Part shown: piece by piece, positions 10,195-21,463 of the stretch
Numbering within the stretch: the stretch's first letter is position 1
How the letters are laid out: each line of letters begins with the position of its first letter
NCBI RefSeq assembly: GCF_004664715.2
Contig: NC_051063.1
Coordinates: forward strand, 114,686,829 to 114,750,828
DNA from: Peromyscus leucopus
Lineage: Eukaryota > Chordata > Mammalia > Rodentia > Cricetidae
DNA length: 64,000 nt
Direction: 5' to 3'
Program-made: the position numbers and the translations under genes
Notes under the pieces: generated by a model
What the model was told of the DNA's origin: nothing
Seen by the model: the letters and a program-made list of their open reading frames with translations, nothing else
The model's database searches: none

Positions 10195-10275
10195 GTTAAT
10201 TCATTCTTTCAAAAAGTATGTACTGAACATTTACTGTGTGTCAGGCATCAATTTAGATGCTATATTCTGTTCTAA
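10195..10275 (-). mobile_element. L2 3' end fragment
   Basis: 'aattcattctttcaaaaagt' and 'gaacatttactgtgtgtcag' match the reverse complement of the L2 3' terminus. Ancient, short. Confidence 0.45.
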
Positions 10276-10554
10276 CAGAGAACCCATCAGTTCTATGGGA
10301 ACTAATCAATTCTCTATTTCAGTCACCAACTTGAAGGCATGTTCTCTTTACAAATGAGCAGTCCCCAAACAGAAGGAAACAATGTGAATAGCATATGTTA
10401 GTTCCTAAGCTGTCTTAACTAGAAAATTATGTTGGAGAAAGTCCTGGGGTCCAGGAGGAAAGATAGACAGGTTTTTTTTTTTTAATGCTTCCTATATACT
10501 ATAAATACAGCAAGGCTTTTTCGTGTAATTCTCCTTACAGTAATTGCAAAAAGT

Positions 10555-10660
10555 ATCATATTTATCTAATACAGAAATACAAACAAGCTCAATAAATTTA
10601 CTTTCCTAAATCCCACAGATTCTAAGTGGCAGAAACAAGATTTAGGAATTCATTTTCTAT
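10555..10660 (-). mobile_element. MIR fragment
   Basis: 'ctaaatcccacagattctaa' then 'gtggcagaaacaagatttag' follows the reverse MIR core (cleared-allele pattern: 'cacagctagtaagtggcaga'). Confidence 0.5.
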
Positions 10661-10852
10661 TACAGTATACAGACCATTTAGCCAATAATTGAAGAAACTG
10701 ACAATATAGATTAATTTCATTCAACAAATAGATGTCTTATAAACAGTGTGCTAGGTCTTGTTGAATGTTATAATGTATAGACAAGCATGGTCTCTGTTCT
10801 TAGACTTTGGCGGAATAGAGTTTATATTTGTAGGCTTTAGTGTTCTGTTAAT

Positions 10853-10995
10853 TTATTTTGAGATTGTCTCTTATTCTGTAGCCCAAGATGGTCTTGAATT
10901 TATATTCTAGCCCAGGCTGGTCACAAATTCCTGTTCCTCTGGCCTCAGCTTTCTGAGTGCTGAGATTATAGGCATGTACCACCAGTCCTGGCCTG
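10853..10995 (-). mobile_element. Old B1/PB1 SINE
   Basis: 'gagattgtctcttattctgt', 'agcccaggctggtcacaaat', 'gagtgctgagattataggca' in reverse orientation. Confidence 0.65.
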
Positions 10996-11107
10996 TTCTA
11001 AAACCTTTAAAAATCTTGAAGTAGGAAGAGAAGAGAAAATAGGTAGGAATTAAAATGTATGGCTAACCTGAAGATCCTGATAAGTATATGACTTAAAAGT
11101 AAGAAAG

Positions 11108-11212
11108 TAAGCCTGGCATGGTGGCACACACCTATAACTCCAGAACTTGGGAATTAAAGAGTTGGAGGCCAGTGATACCTACATAATGAGCCCCTGTCTC
11201 AAAAAGAAAATG
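11108..11212 (+). mobile_element. B1-like SINE (short)
   Basis: 'gcctggcatggtggcacaca' to 'gagcccctgtctcaaaaag'; internally deleted. Confidence 0.65.
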
Positions 11213-12209
11213 AAAAGAACATGGAAAAGAGTGACCAGAATTTGTATAGTTATTACTTCATCTAAACCTATCTTGAGGTCCAACGAGAGCCTACTCCTCT
11301 GTTCTCACTGTTCTCAGACCTTATTGTTGTTTTCTAAATTAGGCCCCTTTGACATTGTGTTAACTAAGTTTATATGAACATCCAGCAACTCCTTTCTCCC
11401 TTATCATTAGCTACTTACTTCTCTACTTAATGATGCAGCCAAATGAGTAAAAGATGGCCTTATGTAACCCACCTTTCTTTGTAACAGAGAACTCAAGCAA
11501 ATACTCTGCTTCAACCGAGGGAGACCAATTCAAGCTCTTAGCGTACATACTTGTGATAATATTAACATGCAAGTGCTGATTACTTTTTCTGTGCCAAGCA
11601 TGTAACATACATTACCTCCTTCGTTCTGAAACAGCTTCATGACTTCAAGGAGTACAAACATCTGATGACCAAATGGTTTCTTTCTTCCATTAAGCACAGT
11701 CAGACTGTTTCCTGGCCACCTTTATGATTAGCTGGGGCCAAATACCTGATGTCTGTCCAAGAGAACATGGACTGAAAATGATGATGGTTTGGGCAATGAG
11801 CCCTGAAAACCTCTAACATATGTTCAGCATTCTTTCTTTTCCTACTCCCAGCTGAATAGAGACTTCAGAGAATTAGGTAGTTGAAACCACAACATGAAAG
11901 ACACCTGGGGTTCACAAGTGAGTCACTGAAGAAGTGCTGCCTGCCTAGGAGAGCTAATTGGCCAGGAACACTGAGAATAATATATTTGTTTTGTTAAAGA
12001 ATGGCTTGTATAAAAGAAAAAAAATACATTTCAACAACAAAAAAAAAATTAAAGAATGACTGAAATCTCTCAAAGTGTTATCTAAAATAAATTTTATACT
12101 GTGGCTCTATATTATAATTCAAGATCAAGTGTTATAATTGCTCTTTCTGTTAATGTTGTTTGGCTATTTGGAACTTTTGTGCTTTATATATGAATTTTAC
12201 GATTTTTTC

Positions 12210-12211
<2 letters not shown>
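11213..12211. other. No recognised feature
   Basis: Unique AT-rich sequence; I found no gene, SINE or LTR signature. Confidence 0.5.
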
Positions 12212-12265
<54 letters not shown>

Positions 12266-12274
12266 TGTGTGTGT
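12212..12274 (+). repeat. (TG)n microsatellite
   Basis: A TG tract with one TA interruption, abutting the 3' side of a reverse B1, whose A-tail probably seeded it. Confidence 0.95.
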
Positions 12275-12425
12275 TTGATTTTTGAGACCAGAGTTTCTCT
12301 GTGTAACAGCAATGGCTGTCTTGAAACTCGATTTGTAGATCACACTGGCCTTGATTCACAGAGATCTGCCTGCCTCTGCCTCTTGGGTTCTGGGATTAAA
12401 GGCATGCACCACCACACCCCGCTGG
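12275..12425 (-). mobile_element. B1 SINE
   Basis: 'gagtttctctgtgtaacagc' through 'gggattaaaggcatgcacca' in reverse orientation; nearly full length. Confidence 0.8.
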
Positions 12426-12649
12426 GATTTTTTTCTTTTTCAAGTCCTGTGAAAAATACCATTGGATTTTCATGGAGATGTCATTGAATCAGTAGATTAC
12501 TTTCAATGCTGCGGCCATTTTGACAGTATAAATTCTGCCATTTCATGAATATAGGAGATTTTTCTATCTTCTATTGTCTTCAATTTCATTTTTCATTGCT
12601 TTAAAGGTTTTTATTGTAGAGGTCTTTCCTGGTTAGGCTTTTTCCCAGT

Positions 12650-13335
12650 TGTGATACTTAATCTTGACTGTCAACTTGACAGGATTTGGAATCACCACTG
12701 TTTTAGTTTGGGTTCTATAACTGTGAAGAGACACCATGACCACGGCAACTCTTAGAAAGAAAAATATTTCATTGAGATGGCAGTTTACAGTTTCAGAGGT
12801 TTAGTCCATTATCATTATGATGGGGAGCATGGTACTGAATACATCTTGATCAGAAAGCAAAGGGAAGTAGACTGAGACATTGGACGGTGTCCTGAGCATA
12901 GGAAACCTCAAAGCCTGCCTTCACAGTGATACTCTTCCTCAAACAAACCCATACACACTCCAACAAAGCCACACCTAATAGTGCCACTCCCTATGGGGGC
13001 CAATTACATTCAAACTACCACAACCACAAAAACAATTCTCTGGGCATATCTGTGAGGATTTTCTAGGACAGGTTAATTGGAGTGGGAATGACTACCCTAA
13101 ATGTGAACCAGGTTCCATGGTCTGGAGTCTCTGCCTGAATGAAAAAAGGAAAGATGTCTGGGCAGCAGCATCCATTACTCTACTTCTTGATTGTAGATAC
13201 AATGGGACGAAGCAGCCTCAAGTTCCTCTTGCCATTACATTCCCGCAATGATAGACTATGTCCTTGAACTGTAATCCCAAATAAACCCTTCCTCCCTTAA
13301 CTTGCTTTGTCAGTATCTGTAGGCAAGGACTTTCT
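12650..13335 (+). mobile_element. Old MaLR-like LTR interrupted by an MT LTR
   Basis: The outer element has 'cttgactgtcaacttgacag' left of the insertion and 'gaccaggttccatggtctgg'-like sequence, 'cccaaataaacccttcctcc' and 'ctttgtcagtatctg' to its right. The same family recurs at 41878-42225. The family name is uncertain. Confidence 0.55.
12699..13022 (-). mobile_element. MT-type ERVL-MaLR solo LTR, exact 5-bp target duplication
   Basis: 324 bp starting TG and ending CA, with the block 'gtgaagagacaccatgacca'-like sequence at its 3' end. It is flanked by ACCAC at 12694-12698 and 13023-13027. The 5-bp duplication is what ERVL/MaLR integration makes, and supports the class assignment. It has no coding capacity. 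Confidence 0.85.
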
Positions 13336-13369
13336 GAAAAGTACTTTAGTAGCCCAAGAAATAATAGCA

Positions 13370-13760
13370 AGATTGACAGTGGGATTACATCAAGTTAAAA
13401 ATCTTCTGTATAACGCATACATTGATTAATAGATTGCTAAGAGAAAAGGGGGAATTCTTTGTCAACTATACATCAAATCATTAATATCTAGACTATATAA
13501 GGAATTCAAAAAGTTAAACACTAGTAACAAATCATACAATCAATAAATAGGCAAATGAATTCAACACATAGTTCTCAAAAGAAGTACAAATTGTCAATAA
13601 ATGTGTTGACATCCTTAACCATCATGGAATTACAAATCAAAATGTACAGTGAGGTTCCATGTACTCCCAGTCAAATGGCCATCACTCACAAAACAAATGC
13701 AAAGAAGGATGGCGGAGTAATCAGCAGAGAGTAGGATCAAAGTTTGTGTCGGGGAGGATC
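13370..13760 (+). mobile_element. L1 ORF2 3' portion (fragment)
   Basis: 'gggattacatcaagttaaaa', 'cttctgtataac', 'actatataaggaattcaaaa', 'gttctcaaaagaagtacaaa' and 'aaatggccatcactcacaaa' follow the order of the L1 ORF2 C-terminal region. Many substitutions, no open frame. Confidence 0.7.
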
Positions 13761-13865
13761 AGTGAAACCCATTATTTTGTCCAACAAATAGATGTCTTTA
13801 AAAAGACAAATAGAGGACTAGGACTTTAATCTGAAGCTTTTCTAAGGAGATGAGCCTTGGCTTGA

Positions 13866-13985
13866 GTTCCCAGTGGGGTGGCTCAAGCTTATAATCCCAC
13901 CAAGAAGGCAAAAGCAGGAAGATTGCCATGAGTTTGAGGCCATCTTAGTCTAAAGAGTGAATTCATGTCTCAGAAAATGAAAGAA
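13866..13985 (+). mobile_element. Old B1/PB1 SINE
   Basis: 'cagtggggtggctcaagctt', 'ataatcccaccaagaaggca', 'gagtttgaggccatcttagt', 'catgtctcagaaaatg'. Confidence 0.55.
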
Positions 13986-14190
13986 CAAAAGTGGAAGAAA
14001 AGAGGAAGAGGATTTAGGGAAAAGGAAGGAGAGATCATTTTATATAAAGGGAACAATAAATAAAATGACTCTCAGCCAAGAACAAGTTGAACTTGTTTAC
14101 ATAATAGAAGGCTAATGTGGCCAGAGAGAGTGAAGAAGAAATGGAAGCTTAGGAGTTGACCTCGGGGATATTGCCAGGATATGAAGGGTT

Positions 14191-14460
14191 TTATAAGGCA
14201 TGTTGAGTACTCCAGATAATATATAGGTAGCTGTCCAATGAGAACAATTGATGACTATATGAAGAAGGTTCTTCCTGTTGGAACAAGACGTCACTGAGAA
14301 TCATATTCTTCTCTGGATGCTTCTCCTCTTGGTCTTGCATCTTTATCGCCTTGGCTGTTTTATCCCCTTCCTTTAGAATAATACCCTTCTTTGCTAGTGG
14401 ACCCTGTTGTCCTTTACTCAAGGTGTTCCTGAGACCATAACCTTGACACTGACCATACAT
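14191..14460 (-). other. Unassigned 89-codon open frame
   Basis: The frame reads with mixed composition and no low complexity, but I do not recognise any family. No convincing splice acceptor or Kozak context was found. Flanks are unique. Most likely chance or a decayed relic. Confidence 0.15.
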
Positions 14461-14904
14461 GGGGCTAATTCTTCAGGCTCTGGTAAGGGTAAATGATGAC
14501 TACCAAGATTTTAAAAAGAAAAAAAAAAAGATACTTGATTCTCTAGGAAATGCCTAAATAGTTTATAGCACATAGTTTTATTGTCTGTTTTTTAAAATCT
14601 AGGCATATAGCCTTGAAATGCCTTTAAAGGTCTTATTTTGTTATTGTCTTGAAAGATAATGCAATATATTACCACATATATGCTTCTCAGTCATAAATGC
14701 TGCTTCACAGCCAATGTTACATTGGATAATTTATAAATGAACATCCAACCAAAAGAATAAGAAATCCTGATATTTGTAGAACTCAAGATGACTATTATGA
14801 AAATAATGGACAAGTGTAACTTATCACATAACAATGCAAGTCTAGAATGATCATGTATCTGAAAACTATGCTATTTCTTCTAGACTGCAGAGAAGGTTGG
14901 CTGA

Positions 14905-14921
14905 AAGAAGAGGAAGTAAGA
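14905..14921 (+). promoter_or_regulatory. PU.1-like ETS site (weak evidence)
   Basis: AAAGAAGAGGAAGTAAG closely fits the myeloid PU.1 pattern (A-rich 5' side followed by GAGGAAGT). It lies about 8.8 kb upstream of the Picalm ATG in unique sequence. A single motif is weak evidence. Confidence 0.3.
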
Positions 14922-14997
14922 AATGAAGCATACACTAATAGTTTGCAAGATGGATCAGTTGTATCATCCATGACATGCAGCCTCAGCTATTAAAACT

Positions 14998-15128
14998 TTA
15001 TTTACTTATTTTAGTTTGTTAAGACAGGATCTCACCCTGTAGCCCAGGCTGACCTGAAACTCATAACAATACTACTATCTGTACTTCTTAAGTGCTGGGA
15101 TTACAGGTTTAAGCCACCATGACCATCT
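14998..15128 (-). mobile_element. Old B1/PB1 SINE
   Basis: 'gacaggatctcaccctgtag', 'cccaggctgacctgaaactc', 'aagtgctgggattacaggtt' in reverse orientation. Confidence 0.65.
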
Positions 15129-15560
15129 TTAACAATTTTTAAAATTCTTTGATAATTTCATACATGAATAAGACATATTAAAATTATACCCATCCTTCTC
15201 CAACTCCTCCTTGGCTCCCCACTCCTACCCCACCCCAAGTAAACTTTGTTGACATCTTAGTTAGGTTCACTGAAATTTTGAGTATAAAATACTGGTGTCC
15301 TATATGGGGGGGGGGAAGTGTCCCCATACTTGCACAACCTCCCCCACTGTGATATCATAGGTTGCAGTGATGCATTTGACAATAACATTTCACCGATAGG
15401 TCATTACTAGCCAACACATGGAGTTTACATTAGGCTCCACTCTTAGTGCTGCACATTCTATAGGTTTTCATAGATACATGATAATCTGAATCTTCCATCG
15501 CAGTGCACAGGATAGTTTCCATACTCTGAAAATCCTCTGTGCTCTGCCTGTGTAGCTGCT
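15129..15560 (-). mobile_element. Old LINE-like remnant
   Basis: 'gataatttcatacatgaata' plus 'tccttctccaactcctcctt' resembles rodent Lx-type L1 sequence in reverse. 15415-15560 ('gtttacattaggctccactc', 'aatcctctgtgctctgcctg') resembles an old mammalian L1 3' UTR. Family and limits are uncertain. Confidence 0.35.
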
Positions 15561-16438
15561 GCTGCTGCTAATATACTCTTTCACTGATACCAGAACCCAG
15601 ATGCTCTCTAGAAATCCCCCAGGCCTTCAGTCCCAGGCTGGGACTGCGGTGACAGCCAGTCTCATGGACTGGGCAGCTATCAGACTCTCACCCTCCCCAG
15701 TGTAAAGACAGCCACGGTTGACTTTATCATATAAGCCAATCTAATAATCTCCTTTTAGTGTATATTCATTCTGTTGACTCTGTTTCTGTATAGAAGACTG
15801 TGACTTGCTTTGCCCTATGACTTCACTGTTTTAACTGATCCAAAATGTGTTGTTGATGTTTTCATTTGTTCAACTTGTACTTATTTGGTGATTTTTTTTT
15901 CATTTACTTAGCATTTGACCTGTTACAATAAAGTAGTAACTTCTAAGGTATGTCCAAGCTGGAATAGAAATTGGAAACCTTTGTACATTGATTTTTAGTT
16001 GCTCATGAGGCATCCAAATGGATCTAGCTCTCTAAGATACCAAAGAATCCTCATGTAGCTTCCAAGAAAGATACTAATGTGTCAGACAAGGCAAGCGTAT
16101 GTATGAGTGGTGAAGTCATGAAATTATGAAGGTTAACTGAGAACAAGCTAAAGGCAGAATAGTCTTGGGAAATCCCAACCTTAAAGAGACAACATACAAT
16201 TTTGAACAAGCACTGAAGCTACAGCTACTCTGGTAAAAACTAAGTTTTACCTGATACCTTCTTATTGCTCATATAAATTTATCCAAGTTCATTACCTTTT
16301 ACTCTTTACACCTACTCCTCCTACACCCCAATTAACTGAAGCAATTATATTATATAACCTGCTCGTCCTGGAGCTTTTAAAAAAAGATGTTAGACTTTTT
16401 AACAGTAGAATAAAGTATCTCAGACTGATGGTGGTGGC

Positions 16439-16439
<1 letters not shown>
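15561..16439. other. No recognised feature
   Basis: Unique sequence with a 5-unit CTG run near 15560. No exon-like frame seen. Confidence 0.45.

Positions 16440-16476
<37 letters not shown>
16440..16476 (+). repeat. (TG)n microsatellite
   Basis: About 18 TG units at the end of a reverse B4-type SINE. Confidence 0.95.
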
Positions 16477-16477
<1 letters not shown>

Positions 16478-16760
16478 TATAGGTGTCAAGGCCAGAGGTT
16501 AATGTATGTCCTCTGCTATCACTCTGCACCTTATTTTGTGAGATATGATCTCTCATTGAACCTGGAGTTTTACCTTTTTGCTAGACTGGCTCCCCAGCAA
16601 GCCCCTGGGATCAGCCTGTCTCTGCCTCCCCAGCACAGAGATTAAAGACACAGGCTGCCACGACTAGCTTTTCACAGGAGTGCTTGGGACCTGAACTCAG
16701 GGCCTCATGCTTGAGCAGCAAGCATTTAACACACTGAGCCAGCTCCCCAGCCTCTCAAGT
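16477..16760 (-). mobile_element. B4/RSINE1-type SINE
   Basis: Reverse-oriented long SINE: 'aaggccagaggttaatgtat', 'gggatcagcctgtctctgcc', 'ctgaactcagggcctcatgc', 'cactgagccagctccccagc'. Confidence 0.7.
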
Positions 16761-17544
16761 GATCTCCCAGCATCTTTTAAATAAGGCTCTATATGTTGTT
16801 TGGTAAATCAATTGTTTAAATTATACCATTTTAAAACAAGTAAATTTTTATTCTAATTTATAATCAAGAAAAAGGTTTTAATACCGAATTATAAACTTCC
16901 AAAAATAGAATTAAAATTTGAGACTCTGGAAGTTGCCAGGAAACAGTAACATTTCTATATGCTACAGTAAAGGAGGGGCAGGAAGGACACATCTGCCAAA
17001 CTTATAATTAAGTCACTTTGTACTGATATGGCTTTAGTTTGTAAGGGAATGCTTGTAGGGATTTTTAATCAGATAAAAATAAGGCCGTTGTTTTCTCTAT
17101 ACCAATTAACATAGTTGACATTTAGCCAGATCTTCCCTGGTCACTGCAGGGGATGTACAGTTTGTCCTGATTCTGTGGGAAATGAAAAATGCAGAACTTG
17201 GCATGAGAAAAAAATGTGAACCTAAAAAAATGTCAAATATAGCAAGTCAAATTAAGTCAATTGATTTACTAAAGGACAGCCTATGCTTTCGAGAGAACAA
17301 AACAGGAAGATGGTTTGTAATACTAAAAACTGTAATAATAAGGGAGTATGAGTTTAACTATTATTACTATATGTTAGTAAAAGAACATGTTTGGTTGAAG
17401 ACATTCTGCTAGAATTCATGAAACAGCCCTTAACACAAGTTTTAGAGAGGAGCTGATAGTGACTCGTGTGCAGTATATGAGAACACGTTTAAAATTTAAC
17501 ACAAAAATACTACTTTGAATCATCCAGTCTCATTCTTTAATGTA
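16761..17544. other. No recognised feature
   Basis: AT-rich unique sequence; the short open frames here are not coding-like. Confidence 0.45.
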
Positions 17545-17712
17545 CACTGACCCTGGAGCTTAGCAATCTGGGTAGATTAGCCAGCCAGCAGGCCCAGAGC
17601 TGCTTCTGTCTGCACCGCTCTGGTGCTGAGGTGACTGCAGACACACTCCATGAACTCACGACCTCATACTTGCACAGCAAACCCTTGAGCCACTGAACTG
17701 TCTCCCTGGCCC
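17545..17712 (-). mobile_element. B4-type SINE fragment
   Basis: 'gtgctgaggtgactgcagac', 'ctcacgacctcatacttgca' and 'gagccactgaactgtctccc' match a reverse B4/RSINE right half. Confidence 0.5.
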
Positions 17713-17729
17713 CGTAGGGATAACCCCCC

Positions 17730-17840
17730 TGAGACAAGACCTCTGTGTTAGCCAGCTGCTTTAAATGACTGGGATCACACGTTTCTCCTCATCTCAGTCT
17801 CCCGAGCGTCTGGGACTACAAGCACACAGCAAAGTAGAAC
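17730..17840 (-). mobile_element. Old B1-like fragment
   Basis: 'gagacaagacctctgtgtta' and 'gagcgtctgggactacaagc', reverse orientation. Confidence 0.45.
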
Positions 17841-18125
17841 AGTTATAGCAATGTATTGTGGTAGACGAGCACACTTTGTGCATCTCTGTCTTCATTTGAG
17901 CTGGGAAGCTGAATGGGGTTGCTGAGCTGAATCGGATGGTACCTGATGGTGACTGAAGTACCAACAATGATCTTAGAAAACTAGGTAAATACTACAGACT
18001 GAGACTGGCAAAGCATCTGAACAGAAAGTTTGTGTCTTTGGTGAGAACTGCACCTGACCCTAAACTACAGTACTCACTCTATTTATATTAAAGAGAAATG
18101 AATTTACATCTTAAGACATGACACT

Positions 18126-18425
18126 GGAACTGGAGTGATAGCTCCATCAGTGAAGGGAGGGCTTGGATGCAAGCACAAGGAACTAAGTTAGATTCTCAGT
18201 ACCTACTTTAAAAAAAAAAGCTGGGCTTGGTGGTGCTTGTAATCCTAGCTCTTGGGACGCAGAGACAGACAGAGTCCTGGATTTACTGGTCAGCTAGACT
18301 AACTTATTAGTGAGCTCCAGGCCAACGACAGACCCTGTCAAATAAACAAGGTAAACTGCAACTGAGGACCACCACCAAGTTTGCCATTCTGGGGCCTACA
18401 CATACTCATGCACTTGCACACACAA
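18126..18425 (+). mobile_element. B4/RSINE1-type SINE
   Basis: Composite with 'actggagtgatagctccatc', then 'gggcttggtggtgcttgtaa' (B1-like) and a CA-rich end. Confidence 0.6.
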
Positions 18426-19407
18426 AGAAAGGATTATTTGTGGTTTTCTATCTTTCTTATTGTAGACCTATTCCCAAGAGGCAGAAGGCTCTATTAGGAT
18501 GATTGTGTATTGTTCCCTGGGGTAAACTAAAGAGAAAGATCTGAACTTTTCTCCATAATCATCTTCCTTTTCCACTTAGGCCTATTTATCCTAATTCTGT
18601 ATACCTTCTAGAAGCCAAAGATATCTAGACAGCTTCTTTGAGGATAAGAACACTGTCAGTTCAGGAGTCTAGTAACAATTTCTCAAATGTTATGCTTATA
18701 TTCTTCTAAAATGGTCTAATTAGGTAATTTGTGTTCTTTTTTTATTGTTAAATTGGGTTAAAAATTTTCTCTATATTTCAGAGTTCATTAATTGTGCATT
18801 TTAAAAAGGAGCCTGGGGTGCTTTCTTAGAGCACCAAGGAGGTCAACAAAACAAATGTAACTTTCAACCACAGATTGTAAACTGGTCAGTTTATTACACT
18901 GATTAAAACTACATTATTTTAACATAAGACAATGCCTATATTTAAGCTTTCTTACACATTAAAAATTTTGACTAAGTAAAATCTTATAAGGCATAGCAAA
19001 AGATTTTTAACCAGCATCAGGAACAAAACTGACAAATCCAAAAGGCAGGCTTTTTTTTATGGTCTGCCATAATAATTTTGTCTTCACAATTAGAAAATTG
19101 ATATTGCTAAAATATCACATCAAAGAATATGCAGAAATGTTCACCAGTGGAACAAATACATTAATCAGACAGTGAGCAGGACTGATAGTATTACTTTGGG
19201 GAAATGTACACAGTTGCCACATCATATCCTTGGGGGCCAGAATTGTGTATGACTCTTCTAACCACTACTAACAAGTCATGTCTTCAAGATATGTTGACAT
19301 GTGTACTTTGTCATTTGCCCTTAATCTGAAGTATATTGTAATACAAACAGTACTGGGTTAAGGCCAGAACACTTGAAGTATAGTCTAAACAGGAAAGCTG
19401 TGACCTT
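18426..19407. other. No recognised feature
   Basis: AT-rich unique sequence between SINEs and the MaLR provirus. Confidence 0.45.
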
Positions 19408-19742
19408 TGTCATAGTTAATTTTCTATTGCTATGATAAAACACCATGACCAAGGCAACTTACAAAAGGAAGTGTTTAATTTGGCTTACAGTTTCAGAGAG
19501 TTAAAAATCCATATGACCAAGCAAAGGAACATCTGAGAGTTAATATCTTGATCCACAACCATGAGGCAGAGAGAGAACACTGGGAATCACACAAACCTTT
19601 TGAAACCTCAGAGGCCACCACCAGTTGACACACCTCCTCCAACAAGGGCTCTAATCCTTCCCAAAGTATTCCACCAACTGGGGACCAAGTACTCAATCAA
19701 ACACATGAGCTTATGGTGGCCAATCTCATTCGAACTAACACA
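19408..19742 (-). mobile_element. MaLR 3' LTR
   Basis: On the minus strand it begins TGTGTTAGTTCGAATGAG and ends CTATGACA. It holds the MT-type blocks 'gtgtgtcaactggtggtgg' and 'ccttggtcatggtgttttat'. Confidence 0.82.
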
Positions 19743-20451
19743 TTTTACTCCCTGGCCCCCATAGGTTTCATGGCCATATCATAATGCAAGGTGAATTTAG
19801 TCCAACCTCAAAAGTTCCCATAGTCTTTCATAATCTCAAAAGTCCAGTCTCAGAGTCTGAGATCCAAGGCAATTGGCTAATTGTAACCTCCCACAAAATC
19901 AAAAAGCAAATCACATACTTCCAACATACAATGGCACAGAATTCCAAGAGAGAGGAACGGGGGCAGAAGCAAAAAGAAATGCTAGATCAAAGCAAGACCA
20001 AAATGCAGCAGAGAAATTATGCATCTCCAGGTCTGATATCAAAGAGCTTAGATGGTTCTGCCCTTCTTATTTTGCTGGCCACAACACACTTCTCTCTCTT
20101 AGTCTGGTTCTACTCCTTTTATGCAGCTCTTTTTGGCAGATACCTCACAGCTCTGGAACCTCTAACATCTTGGGGTCTCCAATGCAATATAGGCTTCACT
20201 TTCACAGCTTCACACAATGGTCTCTCAGGACCTCTATGCAGGGACTCCCCTGCCACATACCTGGCCTGAGTGGTTCTCCTTAACCATAGAGGAATAGTCA
20301 GCAGCATCTTTATTCATATCCTTCATGACTCTTAAAGCCAGCACCATATGAACAACACTGCCAAATTTAATTACAAACTTGGGGAGTACTCTGGCACCCT
20401 TGAATCATATCCATGGCAGTTTTGATTTGTTGCTGCTTTTTAGGAGCAGAA

Positions 20452-20452
20452 A

Positions 20453-20531
<79 letters not shown>
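20452..20531 (+). repeat. (CT)n microsatellite inside the MaLR
   Basis: About 80 bases of CT repeats with two TTT interruptions, within the provirus internal region. Confidence 0.95.
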
Positions 20532-21106
20532 AAGTTGGAAGCTTCTTTGGGTCAGGTCTCACCCTGAGGGTACCCCTCCCTTTGTTCCATTTATGATCAG
20601 CCTGTCTTTAAACTTCTCATCTCTTTGAGCACAAGCCTTGGCTCCAATGCTAAATTTCTTGCTGCTCCTTATCTCTTTAAACTGTATATTTTGTATTTCT
20701 TTTTGCCCCACTTGCTTTTTCATTATAGACCTGCATAAGAGTAATTACTAATAACCACATGACATAGTCAATATTAGGCTGTCTTGAAATCTCTGCCAAA
20801 GAAATTAGTTCATTACTTTTCAATTTAGTCTTAGGCAGATTCTTAAGAAAAGGGCAAAAAGTAGCCACATTCTTACCAAAATATCTAGAATGGTCTCTAA
20901 CCCCATTGCTAATATTGTTTCCCTCTGAAATGTCCTGAGCTGGCCCTCCATAGTCTACATAGCGCTGAGCACCTCTGTCTTCTAAGCTCCTACTGGGGTG
21001 GCCCATTAAGCTCTGCTAGAGCATTCAACCATGTTTCTAGTCCAAATTCTCAAATTCTTCCATATTTATATAAAATAAATCACATGGTCAGGCCTATCAC
21101 AGTAAT

Positions 21107-21123
21107 AGCCATCCCTGGTACCA
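21107..21123 (-). other. MaLR primer-binding site (tRNA-Leu type)
   Basis: Minus-strand TGGTACCAGGGATGGCT sits 5 bases inside the 5' LTR. It matches the expected Leu-tRNA-complementary TGGTACCAGGAGTGG at 13 of 15 positions. Confidence 0.7.
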
Positions 21124-21128
21124 ACTTC

Positions 21129-21463
21129 TATAGTAGTTATTTTGCTATTGCTATGGTAAAACTTGATAACCAAGGCAATTTATGAAAGAAAGCATTTAAT
21201 TTGGCTTATGGTTTCAGAGGGTTAGAGTCCATGAGGGTGGAACAAAGGAACAGTTAAAGGGTTCACATCATGATCCACAATCAAGAGGCAGAGAGAAACA
21301 TGCTGGGAATCACAATCCTTTGAAATCTCAAAGCCCACCCCCCAGTGAGAACCTCCTAACAAGAAGGCCAACCTTCTAATTCTTCCCAAACAGTTCTACC
21401 AACTAGGGACCAAGTATTCAACTATATGAACTTATGGGAGCCATTTTTATTCAAAGTATCACA
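21129..21463 (-). mobile_element. MaLR 5' LTR
   Basis: Same length and order as the 3' LTR, begins TGTGATACTTTGAAT on the minus strand. Its 3' end has decayed to ACTACTATA. The two LTRs differ at many positions, so the insertion is old. Confidence 0.82.

Larger units (their letters stand above)
19408..21463 (-). mobile_element. ERVL-MaLR provirus (LTR-internal-LTR), non-coding
   Basis: Two 335-bp MT-type LTRs (19408-19742 and 21129-21463) in the same minus orientation enclose about 1.4 kb of internal sequence. Next to the 5' LTR (higher coordinates) is a primer-binding site complementary to tRNA-Leu; next to the 3' LTR is a G/A-rich tract. MaLR internals are short, non-coding relatives of ERV-L, and no gag, pol or env frame is seen; the 161-codon plus-strand frame inside is a shadow. 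Flanking 5-mers ACCTT and GCTTT agree at 3 of 5 positions, so the duplication is decayed. Confidence 0.8.

Noticed and set aside
19784..20283. 161- and 136-codon plus-strand frames
   Set aside because: They lie antisense in the MaLR internal region and overlap each other; MaLR internals are non-coding.
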